From Candidatus Omnitrophota bacterium (GTDB taxonomy: Bacteria; Omnitrophota; Gorgyraeia; Gygaellales; Profunditerraquicolaceae), in contig JAGOIJ010000001.1 in the NCBI GenBank assembly GCA_017995695.1, positions 1 to 43,336 on the forward strand: DNA of 43,336 bases, in the 5' to 3' direction. Numbering within the stretch: the first letter of the stretch is position 1; each line of letters starts with the position of its first letter. A program made the position numbers and the translations under genes. Positions 39,746 through 43,336 of the stretch are shown here, piece by piece. The notes beneath the pieces are model-generated. The model was not told the origin of the DNA and searched no databases. It was given only the letters and a program-made list of their open reading frames with translations.

Positions 39746-39777
39746 TTGGGAACTATGCCTTACCCTGCTCATCCGAA

Positions 39778-39972
39778 CTATGCTTTAGGCTCAACAGCCG
39801 TCACTCTGACCTTAGCAAAACGAGCTCCTGGCATACCAAAAAGCCCTTTTTCTTCCTCAACCAAAACTTCAATTTTGGCATTTGCTCGTTTTACTTTTAA
39901 GGCCCTCAAAGCCTTCTTAACTGCCTCTTCAGTAGTCTTGCCCTCAACCTCAATACTTGATTTTTGTTTCAT
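39778..39972 (-). CDS. jag: Jag/KhpB N-terminal domain alone
   Basis: Full Jag (KhpB) proteins have a Jag-N domain, a KH domain and an R3H domain and bind RNA. This 64-residue protein matches only Jag-N: SIEVEGKTTEEAVKKALRAL, then EKGLFGMPGARFAKVRV. It ends cleanly, and the 70 bp to parA cannot hold KH or R3H domains. It keeps the usual place after yidC, with a 4-bp overlap. Function without RNA-binding domains is unknown; contact with YidC or the membrane is an inference. Confidence 0.88.
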   Translation of the reverse strand: MKQKSSIEVEGKTTEEAVKKALRALKVKRANAKIEVLVEEEKGLFGMPGARFAKVRVTAVEPKA

Positions 39973-41513
39973 TTTGCCCTAGCAATCCTTATTTGATTAA
40001 TTAAGGTAAGCGTGCTGTTCACAAACCAATACATCACTAAACCTGAAGGCATGCGGTAGAATATCACGCCAAAAATAAGCGGAAACATTATGAGCATGAT
40101 CTTTTGTTGCTGCGCAGCTTCCTTGCTAGCTGCGCTTGCTGCCATTGATGTTTTTTGCTGAACAAACATTCCAATGGCCATCAAGATTGGCAAAATATTA
40201 ACTTCGTTACCAAGAAACGGTATGTTAAAATTTCCCTTGAATACAAATAACCGATCCGGCAATGAAAGATCTTTAATCCAAAGAAAATTCGCACCCTTTA
40301 ATGCAACTGAACGCATCATGACTTGGTATAAGGCAAAGAATACTGGAATCTGCAAAACCATAGGCAAGCATCCGCCTAAAGGATTAATCTTATGCTCTTT
40401 GTAAAGCTCCATAATCTCTTTATTCTGTTTTTGCGGATTATCTTTATAAAGTTTACGCACTTCTTCAACTTTTGGTTGAAGCAGTTGCATCGACTTCATT
40501 GATTTCATCTGCTGAATACTCAATGGCAACATAATCACATAAATAATAAAACTAAATAGAATAATTGCTAAACCCCAATTATGCACAAGTGAATATAGCC
40601 AATGCAGGATTTGAATTAAAAGGTGGGCAATAACATTTAAAACGCCATAATGCATCACCACAGTCCATTGCGGATTAACTCGATTAATAACTTGTAAGTC
40701 TTGCGGTCCCAAATAGATACGGAATGAGTAATTTTTAACTTCTCCGGGCGCAAACATAATTTCCTTGACTTCCAAACCAACGCGCGATCGGTTATTGTCA
40801 ATTTTTTTGATCATACCAATCACGCCATCTTCCTTAGTTTCAACAATAGCGCAAAAATAACGATCGCGTAAACTTGCAAAACGAACATCATCAAGCGCTA
40901 TATCTTTACGGACGTTTGGATACACCGCTCTCTCTGAAGCAAAGAATGACGCGCTTTTAAACTGGGCTTCGCTCTGATCGCCGCTGAAATCTAAATCTCC
41001 TACTGTTAAAGCAAGTCGTTCTTGTAAACTAATTCCTGCAACATTCTTTATGCTAACTTCGAAATCAAGAACATACTTGCCACTATCCACTTTGAACGTC
41101 TTAATAATCTCAAATCTTTCATTGCGAGAGCGAAATTCGATCTTATTATTGTCCAAACTGCCAATCTGCTTAAAACCGTTAGGAACGGAAGCAATCAAGA
41201 ATCCATCTCCAAGCAAAAGTACGTGGTCTTGGTATTGATTAAATGTTGCTTGAGTAATTGTTGCGCTATCTGTATTAAATGTTAAATCAATATTTTCGGT
41301 TGAGATCGTTGTCAGCGCCAGAGGATTAGCTTTAATGGGTTGAGTTACGACAGGAGGGGAAACTACGCTAGATATACTTGTGTCAGGAATATTTTCAGCA
41401 ATATTTTCTGTAACTCCTTTATTTTCAACGTGATAAAATTTAGAAACCAGCGCAGACCAGCCAATAAGTACAAATAAAGACAATACCATTGCCAACAAAA
41501 ATCGTTTATTCAT
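39969..41513 (-). CDS. yidC: Membrane protein insertase YidC
   Basis: YidC inserts membrane proteins alone or with SecYEG. The 514-residue protein has an N-terminal helix, the periplasmic domain (about 70-275) and five core helices (LQPKVEEVRKLYKDNPQKQN cytosolic coil, INPLGGCLPMVLQIPVFFAL). In the first core helix, NWGLAIILFSFIIYVIMLPL, the position of the conserved groove arginine (E. coli R366) is Y325. Otherwise the domain order is that of Gram-negative YidC. It lies between yidD and jag. Confidence 0.96.
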   Translation of the reverse strand: MNKRFLLAMVLSLFVLIGWSALVSKFYHVENKGVTENIAENIPDTSISSVVSPPVVTQPIKANPLALTTISTENIDLTFNTDSATITQATFNQYQDHVLLLGDGFLIASVPNGFKQIGSLDNNKIEFRSRNERFEIIKTFKVDSGKYVLDFEVSIKNVAGISLQERLALTVGDLDFSGDQSEAQFKSASFFASERAVYPNVRKDIALDDVRFASLRDRYFCAIVETKEDGVIGMIKKIDNNRSRVGLEVKEIMFAPGEVKNYSFRIYLGPQDLQVINRVNPQWTVVMHYGVLNVIAHLLIQILHWLYSLVHNWGLAIILFSFIIYVIMLPLSIQQMKSMKSMQLLQPKVEEVRKLYKDNPQKQNKEIMELYKEHKINPLGGCLPMVLQIPVFFALYQVMMRSVALKGANFLWIKDLSLPDRLFVFKGNFNIPFLGNEVNILPILMAIGMFVQQKTSMAASAASKEAAQQQKIMLIMFPLIFGVIFYRMPSGLVMYWFVNSTLTLINQIRIARAK

Positions 41514-41537
41514 AGGTTTTAAGTTAAAATAGTAGTT

Positions 41538-41753
41538 TTACGTTAAAGGGTCGTAACCGGATACATGGGAAAAAGGATGGCAACGCGACAATCGCATCAA
41601 CCCTTTACCCAGACCCTTTCTTAATCCGTATTTTAAGATCGCCTGTTTTGTAAATTCAGAACAGCTTGGCGAAAAACGGCAGGAAGAGGGAAGCCATGTC
41701 CTCAAGCAATGCTGATACACACTTATACAACAAAGTGCAACTCGCTTAAGCAT
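41538..41753 (-). CDS. yidD: Membrane protein insertion efficiency factor YidD
   Basis: YidD is a small amphipathic protein that assists YidC. The 71 residues include WLPSSCRFSPSCSEFTKQAI and HPFSHVSGYDPLT, the family signature. The chosen ATG shares one base with the rpmH stop (TGATG); an ATG nine bases upstream is also in frame. In most genomes rnpA separates rpmH and yidD, but here there is no space for it. Confidence 0.94.
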   Translation of the reverse strand: MLKRVALCCISVYQHCLRTWLPSSCRFSPSCSEFTKQAILKYGLRKGLGKGLMRLSRCHPFSHVSGYDPLT

Positions 41754-41890
41754 CAAGAACAAAGTCTTTTTCTTCCTTTGCGGCGCCGTCGCGCAATAAC
41801 TTGGCGGCCTGCTTTAGAGGCCATCTTCCGTCGGAAACCATGTTTGCGCTTTCCTACAATCCGTGTAGGCGTTTTTAAATTTTTCTTCAT
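41753..41890 (-). CDS. rpmH: Ribosomal protein bL34
   Basis: bL34 is a small basic protein of the large subunit. The 45-codon frame has TPTRIVGKRKHGFRRKMAS and AGRQVIARRRRKGRKRL, the family core. A promoter lies upstream at 41923-41950. It is the first gene leftward of the putative origin. Confidence 0.96.
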   Translation of the reverse strand: MKKNLKTPTRIVGKRKHGFRRKMASKAGRQVIARRRRKGRKRLCS

Positions 41891-41922
41891 CGTTATATGC
41901 CTTTATAGTAGAATGGGTGTTA

Positions 41923-41950
41923 ATTATAACATAAAGTTATCGCTCGTCAA
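41923..41950 (-). promoter_or_regulatory. Sigma70-type promoter of rpmH
   Basis: TTGACG (41950-41945) and TATAAT (41928-41923) stand 16 bp apart on the minus strand, about 33 bp upstream of the rpmH ATG. Confidence 0.85.
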
Positions 41951-42020
41951 CAAAATTTATAAAAAATTGTAGCATACTGAAGCATGGGGGTCAAGAGAAA
42001 TTAACCGTTTCTTTTTTTTG

Positions 42021-42048
42021 TTGACGATTAACAAAATTCGTATATAAT
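42021..42048 (+). promoter_or_regulatory. Upstream dnaA promoter
   Basis: TTGACG (42021-42026) and TATAAT (42043-42048) are separated by 16 bp. It would give a leader of about 140 nt before dnaA. Confidence 0.8.
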
Positions 42049-42110
42049 GGTTTCCTGTTTGCGCCGAAGGTGCATAAGCTGTTTATAGAATTGGGTTGTT
42101 AATTTTTTAC

Positions 42111-42138
42111 TTGCATGTAGTTTGAACTCTGTTATAAT
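42111..42138 (+). promoter_or_regulatory. Downstream dnaA promoter
   Basis: TTGCAT (42111-42116) and TATAAT (42133-42138) are 16 bp apart. The DnaA box at 42160-42168 lies just after the expected start, which would allow self-repression. Confidence 0.7.
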
Positions 42139-42193
42139 GGATTTGTTTTTAGGAAAAAGTTTTCCACAGATTTATACAAGGTGTTGATAAGCT

Positions 42194-43336
42194 GTGAATA
42201 GAGTTAATTCAGACCAAGCTACCCAGGTTTGGGCAAAGGCCCAAAACCTGCTTAAAGATAAATTAGGGGCTACTGTATTTGAAACCTGGATACAGCCCTT
42301 GCAATTGCGCCTTAAAGATGAAGCTATTTTGCTCTTAGAGGCGCCGGATGCCTTTTTCCGGGATTGGCTGGATAAGCATTATCGAACTTCTATCGAAGAA
42401 GCAATCTTTGATGCCGCCCAAGAAAAACTACCGGTTGACCTTTGCGTTAGCGCTCTTGCCCCGAGCAAAGCTTCGCCAATCCAACGCCACATCCCGCCAA
42501 CGACTATTCAACACGATCCCAGCAACCTTAATCCGCGCTACACGTTTGAGAACTTCGTAATCGGGTCTTCCAACAGGCATGCGCACGCGTATTCTGTGGC
42601 TGTGGCAGAATCGCCGGCAAAGGCATACAATCCTTTATTTATCTATGGGGGAGTGGGCCTGGGGAAGACACATCTTATGCAGGCTGTCTGCCACCAAATC
42701 AAGCGCAACAATCCGGCGAATCTTAAGATTTGCTATATTTCTTCCGAGCGCTTCACCAATGAGCTTATCGATGCCATCCAGCATCACTCAACACCAACCT
42801 TTAGACAGAAGTATCGCACGATGGATGTGTTGGTTATTGATGATATACACTTTATTGCGGGCAAGGAATCTACGCAGGAAGAGTTTTTCCATACGTTTAA
42901 CGCCCTCCATGATGCGCACAAACAAATCATTATTTCTTCTGACCGACCCCCTAAAGAAATCGCAAATCTTCAAGAGCGGCTAGTTTCGCGATTCAGCTGG
43001 GGACTAACAACCGATATTCAACCGCCTGACCTTGAGACAAGGGTGGCAATCTTAAAGAAGAAAATTGAGCGAGAACCCGTCGCAGTTCCCGACGATGTTA
43101 TTTTTTTTATTGCCAACCTTATCAAAACCAACATCCGCGAATTAGAAGGAGCGCTTATCCGCACGATCGCATATTCGCTATTAGAGGAAAAACCTATTAC
43201 CCTTGATTTAGCCAAGGAGGTGTTACGCGATCTTTTAAAAGAACCGAAAAAATTAATTACCGTTGATTTTATTCAACGTTGCATCGCAGAAGAGTTTGGC
43301 ATATCTCTGGCTGACCTTAAGACAAAACGTAGAAAT
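42194..43336 (+). CDS. dnaA: Chromosomal replication initiator DnaA, 3' end missing
   Basis: DnaA opens the origin and loads the helicase. The frame starts at GTG 42194 and is open to the window edge (381 codons). Domain I holds ATVFETWIQPLQ, and domain II is short. Domain III has YTFENFVIGSSNRHAH, Walker A GGVGLGKT (152-159), Walker B VLVIDDIHFIAGKE and VSRFSWGLTTDIQPPDLETR. The start of domain IV (TVDFIQRCIAEEFGISLADL) is visible, but the DNA-binding signature lies beyond the window. It is the only recognised plus-strand gene. Confidence 0.95.
   Translation, partial: MNRVNSDQATQVWAKAQNLLKDKLGATVFETWIQPLQLRLKDEAILLLEAPDAFFRDWLDKHYRTSIEEAIFDAAQEKLPVDLCVSALAPSKASPIQRHIPPTTIQHDPSNLNPRYTFENFVIGSSNRHAHAYSVAVAESPAKAYNPLFIYGGVGLGKTHLMQAVCHQIKRNNPANLKICYISSERFTNELIDAIQHHSTPTFRQKYRTMDVLVIDDIHFIAGKESTQEEFFHTFNALHDAHKQIIISSDRPPKEIANLQERLVSRFSWGLTTDIQPPDLETRVAILKKKIEREPVAVPDDVIFFIANLIKTNIRELEGALIRTIAYSLLEEKPITLDLAKEVLRDLLKEPKKLITVDFIQRCIAEEFGISLADLKTKRRN

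Larger units (their letters stand above)
41891..42193. other. AT-rich spacer between rpmH and dnaA, oriC candidate
   Basis: The 303-bp AT-rich spacer holds no gene. It contains divergent promoters and one good DnaA box, TTTTCCACA (42160-42168). Weaker boxes are TGTTGATAA (42182-42190) and TGTGAATAG (42193-42201). It is a plausible origin or a dnaA control region; the box number is small for a complete oriC. Confidence 0.6.

Noticed and set aside
39708..39777. Remains of KH or R3H domains after the short jag gene
   Set aside because: Only 70 bp are available, which contain the parS site and no matching coding sequence in any frame.

Overview
The window is a gene-dense bacterial chromosome segment of moderate GC content. 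Its right end carries the replication-origin neighbourhood: dnaA on the plus strand, diverging from rpmH-yidD-yidC-jag(N)-parS-parA-parB. Every other recognisable gene lies on the minus strand, so about 42 kb is transcribed away from the putative origin. Several traits suggest a deep-branching lineage related to the PVC/Omnitrophota groups: a Chlamydia/spirochaete-style V-type ATPase operon, compact PheT and ThrS, a separate carbamoyl-phosphate synthase half, and many palindromic intergenic repeats. This placement is inference and was not tested by any search.

Layout from left to right. 1-246: two tRNA genes (Asp, Val). 254-7745: a V-ATPase operon read as E, DUF2764, A, B, D, I, K, followed by a small exported protein. 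7766-16944: pyrF, pyrD, an exported HExxH protein, a half-size TauE/SafE protein, a glycosyltransferase, pyrK, an ICMT-like methyltransferase, mutM, the C-terminal half of CarB and a LOG-like protein. 17000-18798: tRNA-Arg, a flavodoxin and an endonuclease Q homologue ending in a beta-clamp motif. 18949-22136: pyrC, pyrB and pyrR behind a readable PyrR attenuator (promoter, binding loop, terminator). 22133-23870: rarA and a 6S RNA candidate with its own promoter. 23924-27510: pheT, pheS and an OB-like exported protein. 27507-30456: trkH, an unannotated 42-residue membrane microprotein, and two TrkA proteins. 30490-34430: rplT, rpmI, infC (AUU start), thrS and a CpaF ATPase. 34465-35397: tRNA-Val, a small membrane protein, tRNA-Leu and tRNA-Cys, with dense palindromic repeats. 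35406-39707: coaC, rpoZ, gmk, yicC, ndk, parB and parA. 39730-43336: parS, a Jag N-terminal domain alone, yidC, yidD, rpmH, the oriC-like spacer and truncated dnaA.

Many genes are translationally coupled (ATGA, TAATG or TGATG junctions). The pyrimidine genes are spread over 14 kb of one direction (pyrR-B-C ... carB-C ... pyrK ... pyrD-F) and mixed with two DNA-repair genes. carA, the first half of carB and pyrE are not in the window.

The least expected content is non-coding. (1) A structured repeat element occurs twice. Each copy directly follows the 3' end of a structured RNA (the pyr attenuator terminator or the 6S RNA). One stem differs completely in sequence between copies but keeps full pairing. 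(2) Perfect palindromes start on the base after the discriminator of tRNA-Leu and tRNA-Cys. (3) Arrays of 7- or 8-bp units sit in frame inside pyrD, pyrK, pheS, pheT and a signal peptide, plus one between tRNA genes; pyrD and pheT share the same octamer. (4) A hairpin family with a shared 8-nt loop and compensatory stems occurs inside pyrK and in the rarA upstream region. Together these point to an active population of small palindromic and tandem-repeat elements that tolerates insertion into essential genes.
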